From assembly GCA_018665505.1 (NCBI GenBank), contig JABJCS010000594.1, forward strand, positions 1-6,322: a stretch of 6,322 bases of DNA, written 5' to 3'. Source of the DNA: Alphaproteobacteria bacterium (GTDB taxonomy: Bacteria; Pseudomonadota; Alphaproteobacteria; UBA8366). Below, piece after piece: positions 1-5,706 of this stretch (its first letter is position 1; each line of letters starts with the position of its first letter). A model generated the notes under the pieces. That model worked only from the letters and a program-made list of their open reading frames with translations, ran no database searches and was not told where the DNA came from. The position numbers and the translations under genes were made by a program.

Positions 1-158
1 CGCCACATGCGTAAGTTCAACGGTGTTCCAAAGGCCCATTTCGGCCTATTCTTAAAGGAGTGCGAGTGGCGTTTTAACAACAGTGACCCATCAGCCCAAT
101 TATCGCAGCTAAGGCAATGGGTTAGAACAAATATGGGCTATTTATCTGGGACAGCCCC
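1..158 (+). mobile_element. Right end of an IS1595/ISXO2-type insertion sequence (partial)
   Basis: The window opens inside an insertion sequence. The coding part reads as the C-terminal end of an IS1595-family transposase. It is followed by a terminal sequence ending in CTGGGACAGCCCC (146-158), which on the other strand begins GGGGCTGTCCCAG, the style of end typical of IS1595 elements. I place the element boundary at about 158. The next bases, TTATTTTT (159-166), are AT-rich and of the 8-bp length usual for this family's target duplications. The left end lies outside the window, so the duplication cannot be confirmed. The family assignment comes from remembered sequence patterns; the exact boundary is an inference, uncertain by a base or two. 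Confidence 0.75.
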
Positions 159-237
159 TTATTTTTATCCAAAACTCTTTTCAAACCGTATGGTTATGAA
201 GCTGCCCAGCGTAAAAATTACCGGGCTAATTCAATAA
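1..237 (+). CDS. IS1595/ISXO2-like transposase, C-terminal fragment
   Basis: This is the C-terminal portion of a DDE transposase; the start and most of the catalytic domain lie to the left of the window. The visible protein begins RHMRKFNGVPKAHFGLFLKE and continues through CEWRFNN, a tail motif typical of the ISXO2-like/IS1595 transposase domain, where the last catalytic segment leads into 'KFNGVP...F.L.LKECE.RFN'. Residues from about NMGYLSGTAP onward are translated from the terminal inverted repeat. About 25 further codons come from DNA outside the element, so the natural C-terminus is not encoded by the IS itself. The stop is TAA at 235-237. The element presumably catalyses its own cut-and-paste or replicative movement if the missing part is intact. 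The family call is firm; whether the gene is functional cannot be told. Confidence 0.8.
   Translation, partial: RHMRKFNGVPKAHFGLFLKECEWRFNNSDPSAQLSQLRQWVRTNMGYLSGTAPYFYPKLFSNRMVMKLPSVKITGLIQ
131..158 (+). repeat. Terminal inverted repeat (right end) of the IS1595-type element
   Basis: Read on the minus strand from 158, this begins GGGGCTGTCCCAGATAAAT, matching the GGGGCTGTCCCAG-like ends of IS1595 elements. Only one copy is inside the window, so the call rests on resemblance and on its position directly after the conserved part of the transposase. The inner limit of the repeat is a guess. Confidence 0.55.
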
Positions 238-258
238 CCCGACCGGCCGGTTTATTGA
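231..258 (+). repeat. Inverted repeat around a perfect ACCGGCCGGT palindrome
   Basis: TCAATAA (231-237) is complementary to TTATTGA (252-258). Between them lies a perfect 10-base palindrome, ACCGGCCGGT (242-251). As RNA it could fold into an imperfect hairpin at the end of the transposase reading frame. As DNA it could be an operator-like dyad. No run of T follows on either strand that would make a standard Rho-independent terminator. Role unknown. Confidence 0.35.
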
Positions 259-392
259 GTTAAACGCCAAATTTTAGCTTAGGCCGCAACATCAAACGCA
301 ATCAATAACTCCTTGTTCAAAATTAATAATGACGCTAGCCTTTTCATTACCCCGTGGAAAACTGTTGAGAACTCGCGGGTTTTATAAGGATT

Positions 393-447
393 GTCCGGTA
401 ATCGGACCGGCCACTCCTGTCGCGGCGATTGCCGCTCTAAGGGAGGA
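393..447 (+). promoter_or_regulatory. Structured 5' leader and strong ribosome-binding site of dctP
   Basis: Two small hairpins precede dctP. GTCCG (393-397) pairs with CGGAC (403-407), and GCGGC (422-426) pairs with GCCGC (431-435) around a GATT loop. The strong Shine-Dalgarno GGGAGGA (441-447) follows only 5 nt after the second hairpin and sits 5 nt before the ATG. CTCC at 414-417 could also pair with GGAG at 442-445, which would enclose the second hairpin and partly mask the ribosome-binding site. The base pairing is visible in the sequence; a regulatory role is speculation. Confidence 0.35.
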
Positions 448-452
448 TAAAA

Positions 453-1526
453 ATGAAATTAAAATCGATTCTATCCGTAGGACTAGCCCTCGGGCTGGCA
501 GGCGGAATAGTGCTTGGCACTTCGGCAGATGCCGACGCCAAGAAGGTACGCTGGAAAATGCAAAGCACTTTCGGCAGTAAGCTGCCTCACCTTGGCACAT
601 CCGGCGTTCGCTTTACGCAAAACGTCAAGGAAATGACCGACGGTCAACTCGACATCAAGTTCTTTGAGCCGGGCGCGCTTGTCCCATCGCTGGAATGCTT
701 CGATGCGGTCTCCAAGGGTGCGCTTGAGTCCTGCTGGACAACTCCTGGCTACCACACGGCCAAATATCCGGCTCTGTCGTTCTTCACGACGGTTCCGTTC
801 GGCCCGCAGATCGGTGAATTCCTCGGCTGGAAATGGTTCGGCGGCGGAAATGATCTGAAACAAGAAATCTACGACAAGCATAACCTGATCGCATTTGATA
901 GTTTCGCTATCGGCCCGGAGACTTCGGGTTGGTTTAAAACTGAGATTACGTCTCTGGAGCAGATCAAGGGCCTGAAGATGCGTTTCTTCGGTCTCGGCGC
1001 GAAGGTCATGCAGAAAATGGGTGCCGCGACGCAGCTTCTCGCCGGTGCGGATATCTATCCCGCCCTCGAGCGCGGCGTTATCGACGCCACCGAGTTCTCG
1101 ATGCCGACTATCGACACGAAGCTCGGCTTCCATCAAATCGCGAAGTACAACTACTTCCCGGGCTGGCACCAACAGGTTTCGGTGTCTGAGTTCTTGATGA
1201 ACAAGGACGCGTGGAACAAGCTTTCGAAAGCCCACAAAGCCATCATCAAGGTCGGCCTCGGTGATAGCGTGATGCACACATACGCAGAGACAGAAGCGAA
1301 AAACTTCGATGCGATGGACGTCATGCAATCTAAGCATGGTGTCATCATCAAGCGTTGGCCGGACGAAACTTTAGCCAAGTTCGAGAAGGCTTGGTTCGAA
1401 GTCGTCGCGGAAGAGTCTGCAAAAGACCCCTTGTTCAAAAAGGTTGCGGATCACTTCTACGCGTTCCGTGCGAAGTATAAGGTTTGGGGCGATGCCCAAA
1501 GCCTGAAAGGTACGTATCTCAAATAG
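453..1526 (+). CDS. dctP: TRAP transporter solute-binding protein (DctP family)
   Basis: This is the periplasmic receptor of a TRAP transporter: it captures an organic acid, probably a carboxylate, and delivers it to the DctQM membrane complex. Residues 1-29 form a Sec signal peptide (MKLK, hydrophobic 6-22, then ADADA|KK), with no lipobox cysteine. The mature part shows the DctP/TakP-like fold: VRWKMQSTFG (32-41), TVPFGP (113-118), and GLKMRFFGLGAKVM (173-186) with the conserved arginine R177 that normally salt-bridges the ligand carboxylate. It then has E214-F215 in ATEF and the FPGWHQ segment near 235-240. From memory, the keto-acid receptor TakP has Glu-Trp at the matching site. The length of 357 aa is normal. 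The start is supported by GGGAGGA five bases upstream. It is first in the operon and followed by three hairpins. The ligand is not predictable; it may be an oxo-acid or other monocarboxylate. Confidence 0.93.
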   Translation: MKLKSILSVGLALGLAGGIVLGTSADADAKKVRWKMQSTFGSKLPHLGTSGVRFTQNVKEMTDGQLDIKFFEPGALVPSLECFDAVSKGALESCWTTPGYHTAKYPALSFFTTVPFGPQIGEFLGWKWFGGGNDLKQEIYDKHNLIAFDSFAIGPETSGWFKTEITSLEQIKGLKMRFFGLGAKVMQKMGAATQLLAGADIYPALERGVIDATEFSMPTIDTKLGFHQIAKYNYFPGWHQQVSVSEFLMNKDAWNKLSKAHKAIIKVGLGDSVMHTYAETEAKNFDAMDVMQSKHGVIIKRWPDETLAKFEKAWFEVVAEESAKDPLFKKVADHFYAFRAKYKVWGDAQSLKGTYLK

Positions 1527-1536
1527 TTTTGAGATA
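1515..1536 (+). promoter_or_regulatory. Hairpin 1 of the dctP-dctM spacer, loop carrying the dctP stop
   Basis: TATCTCAAA (1515-1523) and TTTGAGATA (1528-1536) are perfectly complementary over 9 bp, leaving a 4-base loop TAGT at 1524-1527. The dctP stop codon TAG (1524-1526) lies exactly in the loop. It is AT-rich and so weaker than hairpin 3. It lies at the 3' end of the receptor coding part, where a fold could protect the mRNA against 3'-5' decay. Confidence 0.5.
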
Positions 1537-1541
1537 GGGCA

Positions 1542-1561
1542 GAAGTTTCGCGAGGAACTTC
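1542..1561 (+). promoter_or_regulatory. Hairpin 2 of the dctP-dctM spacer, GNRA tetraloop
   Basis: GAAGTTTC (1542-1549) pairs with GGAACTTC (1554-1561) over 8 bp with one G-U wobble, closed by a GCGA loop at 1550-1553. GCGA fits the GNRA rule for unusually stable tetraloops. It lies 5 nt downstream of hairpin 1. Confidence 0.5.
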
Positions 1562-1573
1562 ACGGCCGAATTA

Positions 1574-1613
1574 GCATTCCCGGAGGCCTGATCATCAGGT
1601 CTCCGGTAATTGC
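1574..1613 (+). promoter_or_regulatory. Hairpin 3 of the dctP-dctM spacer, strong GC-rich stem
   Basis: CCGGAGGCCTGA (1580-1591) pairs with TCAGGTCTCCGG (1595-1606) over 12 bp with one G-U pair and a TCA loop. Outer bases GCATT (1574-1578) can pair with AATTGC (1608-1613) with one bulge, lengthening the stem. No T-run follows, so it is not a classical intrinsic terminator. It fits better as an mRNA-stabilising or partial-termination element between the receptor gene and the permease genes. Confidence 0.6.
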
Positions 1614-1685
1614 GACTTCCGGCCAAATCGTGTTTCGCTCCAATCGCGTGTCACATAGATTTTAAAATTTGACGTTGGAATACAG

Positions 1686-3068
1686 ATGCTCGTCGAACTC
1701 GTTGATTTAATTATCGATTTCCTGCCAGTGATGATGTTTGCATCGCTGGCGCTTCTGCTATTCACCGGCTATCCCGTCGCCTTTATTCTTGGCGGACTGG
1801 CCCTGATTTACGGATTTCTTGGAATATTTTTTGACATATTTTCGTTTATTCAATTCTTTAATTTTCTGCCCCGAATTTGGGGACAGGCAGCCGAGAACTT
1901 AATCCTCGTTGCGGTACCTACCTTTGTCTTCATGGGCGTGATGATGGAGCGTTCGGGCGTCGCGAACGATATGCTGTATTGCTGTCAGGTCCTGCTGAAA
2001 AGAGTACCTGGCGGCCTGGCAATCTCGGTTGCGATCATGGGCACCATCCTTGCCGCCATGACCGGTATCATCGGTGCATCGGTGACCATGATGACCGCGT
2101 TGGCGCTGCCGACAATGCTCAAACAGAATTACAATCACGGCCTAGCGACAGGTACGATTTGCGCCTCAGGCACATTGGGAATTTTGATTCCACCCAGCAT
2201 CATGCTGATCATCATGGCGGATCTGATGACAATTTCCGTCGGCGACTTGTTCTTGGCAGCGTTGATACCGGGACTGTGTCTCGCGGCTATGTACGTCATC
2301 TATATCGCCGTCGCGTCTAGCATCTACAAAGACTTAGCTCCTGCCCTTCCCGCGGACGCCTTGCTCGTGGAGAAGGGCGAGATGGGCCCGCTGTTGGTGC
2401 GGAGTTTCTTCCCGCCGGTCTTCCTGATTGCGATCATCAAGGGCTCAATCTTGCTCGGCTTCGCGACCCCATCCGAAGCCGGCGCGGTCGGCGCCGGGGG
2501 CGCTACCCTTCTCGCTTGGCTGAACAAGCGCCTAAAGCGCGATATGATCGTCGGTGTCTGTCAGTCCTCGGGCCTAACGGTATCGTTTATTTTCTTCATC
2601 ATCCTCAGTGCCACCTGCTTCGCCTTGGTGTTCAGGTCGCTCGGCGGTGACGACATCATTGAGGAATTAATCCTCGAAGCCGGTCTCAGCCCGTGGGGAT
2701 TGCTGTTCCTGATTATGGGCATCGTCTTTGTCCTCGGCTTCTTCCTCGATTGGGTCGAGATCACCTTGATCATCCTGCCGGTTTTCGCGCCAATCGTTGT
2801 CGGTCTGGAATTCGGCGACCACGTGCCGCTAGAAAACCGCGCGATGATCTACTGGTTCACGGTTCTGGTAGCGATCAATCTACAGACATCGTTCCTGACG
2901 CCGCCGTTCGGGTACGCCTTGTTCTACCTTAAGGGCATCGCACCGCGTGAGGTCAAACTAGGGAGCATCTACAAAGGCATTATTCCATTTGTGATATTGC
3001 AGTTAATTGCCTTACTTCTCGTGATCAATTTCCCATCGGTAGCCCTTTGGCTGCCCGGCCTCTCCTAG
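1686..3068 (+). CDS. dctM: TRAP transporter large permease subunit (DctM)
   Basis: This is the large inner-membrane subunit of the TRAP transporter; it forms the ion-coupled translocation path. The 460-residue protein is almost wholly hydrophobic, with roughly a dozen membrane segments, which is the normal size for DctM. Family motifs appear in order: FTGYPVAFILGG (26-37), VAVPTFVFMGVMMERSG (75-91), GTLGILIPPS (162-171), GFATPSEAGAVGA (258-270), DWVEITLIILPVFAPIV (355-371) and TPPFGYALFYLKG (405-417). The closest resemblance is to the branch annotated as 'mannitol/chloroaromatic compound' TRAP permeases, a label that does not define the substrate. The ribosome-binding site is weak (TTGGAA, 5 nt before the ATG), in contrast to dctP, and the preceding spacer is AT-rich. 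It comes before dctQ, the reverse of the commoner order. The identification is secure. Confidence 0.95.
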   Translation: MLVELVDLIIDFLPVMMFASLALLLFTGYPVAFILGGLALIYGFLGIFFDIFSFIQFFNFLPRIWGQAAENLILVAVPTFVFMGVMMERSGVANDMLYCCQVLLKRVPGGLAISVAIMGTILAAMTGIIGASVTMMTALALPTMLKQNYNHGLATGTICASGTLGILIPPSIMLIIMADLMTISVGDLFLAALIPGLCLAAMYVIYIAVASSIYKDLAPALPADALLVEKGEMGPLLVRSFFPPVFLIAIIKGSILLGFATPSEAGAVGAGGATLLAWLNKRLKRDMIVGVCQSSGLTVSFIFFIILSATCFALVFRSLGGDDIIEELILEAGLSPWGLLFLIMGIVFVLGFFLDWVEITLIILPVFAPIVVGLEFGDHVPLENRAMIYWFTVLVAINLQTSFLTPPFGYALFYLKGIAPREVKLGSIYKGIIPFVILQLIALLLVINFPSVALWLPGLS

Positions 3069-3084
3069 CGGAAGGGAAGATAAC

Positions 3085-3993
3085 ATGTCGGATACAACAG
3101 AACATGCTCACCTAGGCAGCGGCGATATCCCCGCCGCCATCCGGTGGAGTGCCACAATCGGTAAGTTCGTCGAAACTATCGGAAAATGGGCATCCCTGTT
3201 CATGCTGCCCTTAGTCTTCATCACTGTTTGGGACGTGCTGCAGCGTAAGACGCTAACGTATATCGGCAACTTCATGCTGAACAACGAAATGCTCGCAGCA
3301 CGAGATTGGATGTACAGTACGCTGTTAGCGCTGTTGCCTTTCCGATCGACGCTGCTGCAGGAACTGGAATGGCATTTTCATACAGCGCTATTCACCCTCG
3401 TCCTTGGATATGGCTATATCTACAACCGGCATGTCCGCGTTGATCTCGTGCGCGAAAAACTGAGCTTCCGAAAGCAAGCTTGGATTGAACTGCTCGGCTG
3501 TTCGATCTTAATGATACCGTTCTGCCTTCTTGTCGCATGGTTTTCGATCGATTACGTCACCGATGCCTACACCAGCAACGAGCAATCCGCGTCTTTGGTC
3601 GGTCTCAGCCATCGCTGGGCGATCAAGGCCATCCTAGTGTTCGGTCTCATCGTAGCCGCGATGGCGGGATTTGCCGTATGGCTGCAAACCGCTTTTGCAT
3701 TGTTCAGCTCGAAATCGTTTGATTTCGCGCTCTACACGATCGAGAGACCGGAAGAGAAAATTGAAAAACGGCTCATGATGGAAGCCATCGATGGATCCAT
3801 AACCGACGGCTCTAACGAGGCTAAGCGCGGTAACAGCAGTGACCTCCTCAGTCGGAAAATAGACGATTCGGTCTACGAACACGCGACAGATACCGCGAGC
3901 CAAAAATTCTTCTATTACTTCGGTATGTCCATCATGGTCGTCGTTTTGATCTTGATGTTCCACACCTTCGACTTCTGGAGCTGGCTGGTCTAG
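3085..3993 (+). CDS. dctQ: TRAP transporter small permease subunit (DctQ), enlarged
   Basis: This is the small membrane subunit that partners DctM. The family core is visible: a first membrane helix at about 36-54, then LQELEWHFHTALFTLVLGYG (91-110), NRHVRVDLVRE (114-124), a helix at about 134-156, TSNEQSASLVGLSHRW (163-178) and a helix at about 180-203. Usual DctQ proteins are roughly 160-230 residues; this one has 302. The extra length comes from a segment between helix 1 and the LQELEWH motif, and from a tail. The tail has a charged stretch (204-274, RPEEKIEKRL and others) and a fifth membrane helix at about 276-300. The start follows GGAAGGGAAG, 16 nt after the dctM stop, consistent with one transcript. 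DctQ identity is firm; the role of the extension is unknown. Confidence 0.9.
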   Translation: MSDTTEHAHLGSGDIPAAIRWSATIGKFVETIGKWASLFMLPLVFITVWDVLQRKTLTYIGNFMLNNEMLAARDWMYSTLLALLPFRSTLLQELEWHFHTALFTLVLGYGYIYNRHVRVDLVREKLSFRKQAWIELLGCSILMIPFCLLVAWFSIDYVTDAYTSNEQSASLVGLSHRWAIKAILVFGLIVAAMAGFAVWLQTAFALFSSKSFDFALYTIERPEEKIEKRLMMEAIDGSITDGSNEAKRGNSSDLLSRKIDDSVYEHATDTASQKFFYYFGMSIMVVVLILMFHTFDFWSWLV

Positions 3994-4003
3994 CCACTAC
4001 TGT

Positions 4004-4477
4004 ATGTCTAACTGGGAAAAATGGACGAAGAAATACGTTTGGGATGAAAACAAAACGCCTTTCTTCATCCCGGTTGATAAACTCACGAAGCTACAGGCGG
4101 GAAAAGAGCTTTTCCTGTATGTAGTTTTCGTCGGTACACCGTTCGGTCTAATTGGCTTCCTCTCTTTGGCCGCCATCTCACGAGCGGAAAGCATCGCGTA
4201 TCTTCTGTTGATGATCTATTCGGTCTCGGTTCTGGTGGCGCTGTTCTATCTGCAAACCACCAAGAACCAGTACGCAGCCTTCTATACCGCGACGGCGCCG
4301 ATTATCTTACTGCTATACTTAATCTTAAACGGATTTCCGCCGAAACTGCATGAAATCGAGCAAGGTGTATTGCTAGTCTTTCTACTGCTTTGGCTGCGTT
4401 ACGCCATGCGGATCATCCGTATTACAAAACGCTACCCAGACATGCGCGAAGGCGTCTTACTACCGCCCACGCTTTGA
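4004..4477 (+). CDS. Small four-helix membrane protein of the TRAP operon, function unknown
   Basis: I do not recognise a named family. The 157-residue protein starts with a soluble, charged and aromatic segment (WEKWTKKYVWDENKTPFFIP, 4-23). Four likely membrane helices follow at about 36-56, 64-84, 92-109 and 118-134, and it ends with a basic tail (RIIRITKRYPDMREG, 136-150). There is no signal peptide, no cysteine and no obvious catalytic motif. It begins 10 nt after the dctQ stop and has no Shine-Dalgarno sequence close to the ATG, so its translation is probably coupled to dctQ. Codon use looks like its neighbours. Its place as the last gene of the operon suggests an accessory subunit or assembly factor for this TRAP transporter, but that is inference from context only. 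Confidence 0.8.
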   Translation: MSNWEKWTKKYVWDENKTPFFIPVDKLTKLQAGKELFLYVVFVGTPFGLIGFLSLAAISRAESIAYLLLMIYSVSVLVALFYLQTTKNQYAAFYTATAPIILLLYLILNGFPPKLHEIEQGVLLVFLLLWLRYAMRIIRITKRYPDMREGVLLPPTL

Positions 4478-4490
4478 TACTTGAAGCGGG

Positions 4491-5177
4491 TCACACGCCG
4501 CCAAGGTAATGCGGCGTCACGCTGACATGATCGCTGATCTCAGCCGCACCCGCGACATTTTCGACCGCCACCATTAGTGCTAATTTCTGCTCTTGCGAGC
4601 CAAGGCAGCCCCATAACTCGACCACTCCCCCCGAAACAATGACGTTCATTTGCGTCGGATGGACGAAATCAAGCTGATCCAACTCGGCAACAATTTTTGC
4701 CCGGACATCCTCGGACGGGCGCGGTCCGGGCGTCGCGTTCGCTGTCGCTAATCCTTGCAACAAATTGGAGCGGCTGACGATCCCAACCACTTTCCCATCA
4801 CGCACGACCGGTACGCGCTTGATTCTCTTCTCTTCCAAGATTGTCGCGATTTCGGCGAGCGAGGCATCTTCGTCGACAGTGGCAGCTTCTCTCGTCATCA
4901 CCTCTCTGGCGTGATTGCCATGAGTCTTCACATAGTCTCGCGCTTTTTCGGCTTCCGCTGTTAACAGATTTAGCCACCAGGAGCGCCGATGATCGCCACC
5001 AAATTCAGCACGTCGGATCAGGTCCCCCTCGCTGACCAGTCCGACCAGCATACCATCACCGTCCAAAACCGGAACACCGCTGATACGGCGCTCCAACAAC
5101 AATTGAGCGATTTCCGGTACTGTCGTATCTGCGGTTACGGAGATCACATTCGTCGTCATCACATCTTTGGCCAACAT
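4491..5177 (-). CDS. CBS-CBS-BON domain protein
   Basis: This 228-residue soluble protein has a tandem CBS pair (a Bateman module) followed by a BON domain. CBS1 spans about 7-56 (VMTTNVISVTADTTVPEIAQ, then GVPVLDGDGMLVGLVSEGDL). CBS2 spans about 93-145 (VMTREAATVDEDASLAEIA, then RVPVVRDGKVVGIVSRSNLL). BON spans about 155-222 (VRAKIVAEL, then VIVSGGVVELWG). CBS pairs commonly bind adenine nucleotides; BON domains are linked to membranes or phospholipids. The combination is often found in stress or energy-sensing proteins of proteobacteria, but no target is evident. The start at 5177 follows a clear GGAGGAGAA (5184-5192 on the plus strand). It converges on the TRAP operon with only 13 bp between stop codons, so it is a separate transcription unit and probably not part of the transporter. 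Confidence 0.9.
   Translation of the reverse strand: MLAKDVMTTNVISVTADTTVPEIAQLLLERRISGVPVLDGDGMLVGLVSEGDLIRRAEFGGDHRRSWWLNLLTAEAEKARDYVKTHGNHAREVMTREAATVDEDASLAEIATILEEKRIKRVPVVRDGKVVGIVSRSNLLQGLATANATPGPRPSEDVRAKIVAELDQLDFVHPTQMNVIVSGGVVELWGCLGSQEQKLALMVAVENVAGAAEISDHVSVTPHYLGGV
4495..4517 (-). terminator. Inverted repeat at the convergent gene ends, possible terminator
   Basis: ACGCCGC (4495-4501) pairs with GCGGCGT (4511-4517) across a 9-base loop. The repeat lies in the last codons of the CBS-BON gene, directly opposite the end of the TRAP operon. A GC-rich stem at a convergent junction could slow transcription from both sides. No T-run follows on either strand, so an intrinsic terminator is doubtful. 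Confidence 0.3.
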
Positions 5178-5278
5178 CTGAACTTCTCCTCCGGTTTAAC
5201 GGCTCTGCCGCCTGCTTACCGTTAGAGTAGGACAAGAAGATGCAATGCGAATTGATCTAGCTCAGAAATACGAGTGCC

Positions 5279-5587
5279 CTAATGCCGCCGCGGCGCGGCG
5301 GGATCTTCGGCAGGGTCGCCGTCGACAGCAGAATCCACAATTTGATCGATGTGTTTGTGATCGTATGTTTTGGTGCGCAATCTATACGCCCGCGTCTCCG
5401 CCCAATCGTCATCGACATTCAACGTCTTCACAACCAAAAAATGAAATCCGATAACCACCGTCCATCCAATCGAAAACCAAGACGTGTCCTCCGAATTTCG
5501 TGTAATCCACGTCATCGCGGCAATGCCGATGCAATAGGCCACAAGATGCCATTTGAACCACCGCCAATCGCGTAATTGTGCTCGCAT
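5279..5587 (-). CDS. Small 2TM-domain membrane protein
   Basis: This is a 102-residue protein with two membrane helices separated by a short turn. The segment WFKWHLVAYCIGIAAMTWI (10-28) leads into SWFSIGWTVVIGFHFLVVK (36-54). The pattern of a histidine and tyrosine in helix 1, W..GW in helix 2 and a late histidine resembles the bacterial 2TM domain, whose biochemical role is not known to me. The C-terminal half (55-102) is polar and acidic. A longer reading starts at 5608 (MVHGRDVM), but GGAAGG on the minus strand lies 6 nt before the ATG at 5587, so I prefer 5587. The nearest gene on the same strand is the CBS-BON gene 101 nt downstream, possibly co-transcribed. The last codons hold a GC-rich palindrome. 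Function unknown. Confidence 0.75.
   Translation of the reverse strand: MRAQLRDWRWFKWHLVAYCIGIAAMTWITRNSEDTSWFSIGWTVVIGFHFLVVKTLNVDDDWAETRAYRLRTKTYDHKHIDQIVDSAVDGDPAEDPAAPRRH
5285..5301 (-). repeat. GC-rich palindrome at the 3' end of the 2TM gene
   Basis: CCGCCGC (5285-5291) and GCGGCGG (5295-5301) are complementary over 7 bp around a GGC loop, so an RNA from either strand can form a tight stem just before the stop codon of the 2TM gene. No T-run follows on the minus strand. It could act as a partial terminator before the CBS-BON gene, or simply reflect Ala/Arg/Pro-rich coding. Confidence 0.3.
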
Positions 5588-5622
5588 GACGTCCCTTCCA
5601 TGGACCATATTCCGCTGCTGAC

Positions 5623-5652
5623 AGTATAGGCTATCAATCGTCGGCTTGTCGC
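5623..5652 (-). promoter_or_regulatory. Candidate promoter of the 2TM gene
   Basis: Read on the minus strand, GCGACA (5652-5647) and TATACT (5628-5623) are 18 bases apart. They match the sigma-70 -35 (TTGACA) at 4 of 6 and the -10 (TATAAT) at 5 of 6 positions. The implied start lies some 30 bases before the preferred ATG at 5587. This is a sequence match only. The -35 overlaps the region that must also hold any promoter of the divergent receptor gene at 5707. Confidence 0.35.
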
Positions 5653-5706
5653 CTCTCTAGACGCACGATAGCTTACGCAAAGCTCCAGGAGGAGACCGGC
5701 CACCCA

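Larger units (their letters stand above)
159..452. other. Gene-free leader between IS end and dctP
   Basis: About 290 bases lie between the IS end and dctP, of which 159-237 are only formally coding as the transposase read-through. No gene is recognisable. The stretch is AT-rich around 251-345 and holds a possible TTGTTC (313-318), but no well-spaced -10 follows, so I do not call a promoter. Three inverted repeats are visible: 231-258, 393-410 and 422-435. If the TRAP promoter is local it must lie here. The IS inserted about 295 bases upstream of dctP, so it could also have displaced or supplied upstream control elements. Confidence 0.5.

Noticed and set aside
313..341. Sigma-70-like pair TTGTTC / TAGCCT upstream of dctP
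   Set aside because: The -10 candidate matches poorly and several equally weak alternatives exist in the same AT-rich stretch.
329..580. An 83-codon plus-strand frame overlapping the dctP start
   Set aside because: It overlaps the signal-peptide region of dctP in another frame, lacks a ribosome-binding site and has no recognisable sequence pattern.
483..1337. A 284-codon open frame on the minus strand, opposite dctP
   Set aside because: It lies fully within a clearly identified receptor gene. Its translation is rich in Arg, His, Leu and Glu, as expected from the complement of GC-biased codons, with no domain or ribosome-binding site.
2017..2034. Sigma-54-like TGGCAATCTCGGTTGC
   Set aside because: It lies inside the dctM coding region, and the GG and GC elements are 11 rather than 10 bases apart.
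1877..2320. A 147-codon plus-strand frame inside dctM
   Set aside because: It is a shadow of dctM in another frame; the translation is His/Arg/Asp-rich with no family pattern.
5252..5265. FNR/CRP-like box TTGATCTAGCTCAG upstream of the CBS-BON gene
   Set aside because: Only the left half matches TTGAT-N4-ATCAA well; the right half CTCAG matches 3 of 5. It is too weak to call without a matrix scan.
5588..5608. Longer 2TM protein starting at 5608
   Set aside because: The extra seven codons contain the GGAAGG that is well placed as ribosome-binding site for the ATG at 5587, and there is no comparable site before 5608. The longer form stays possible.
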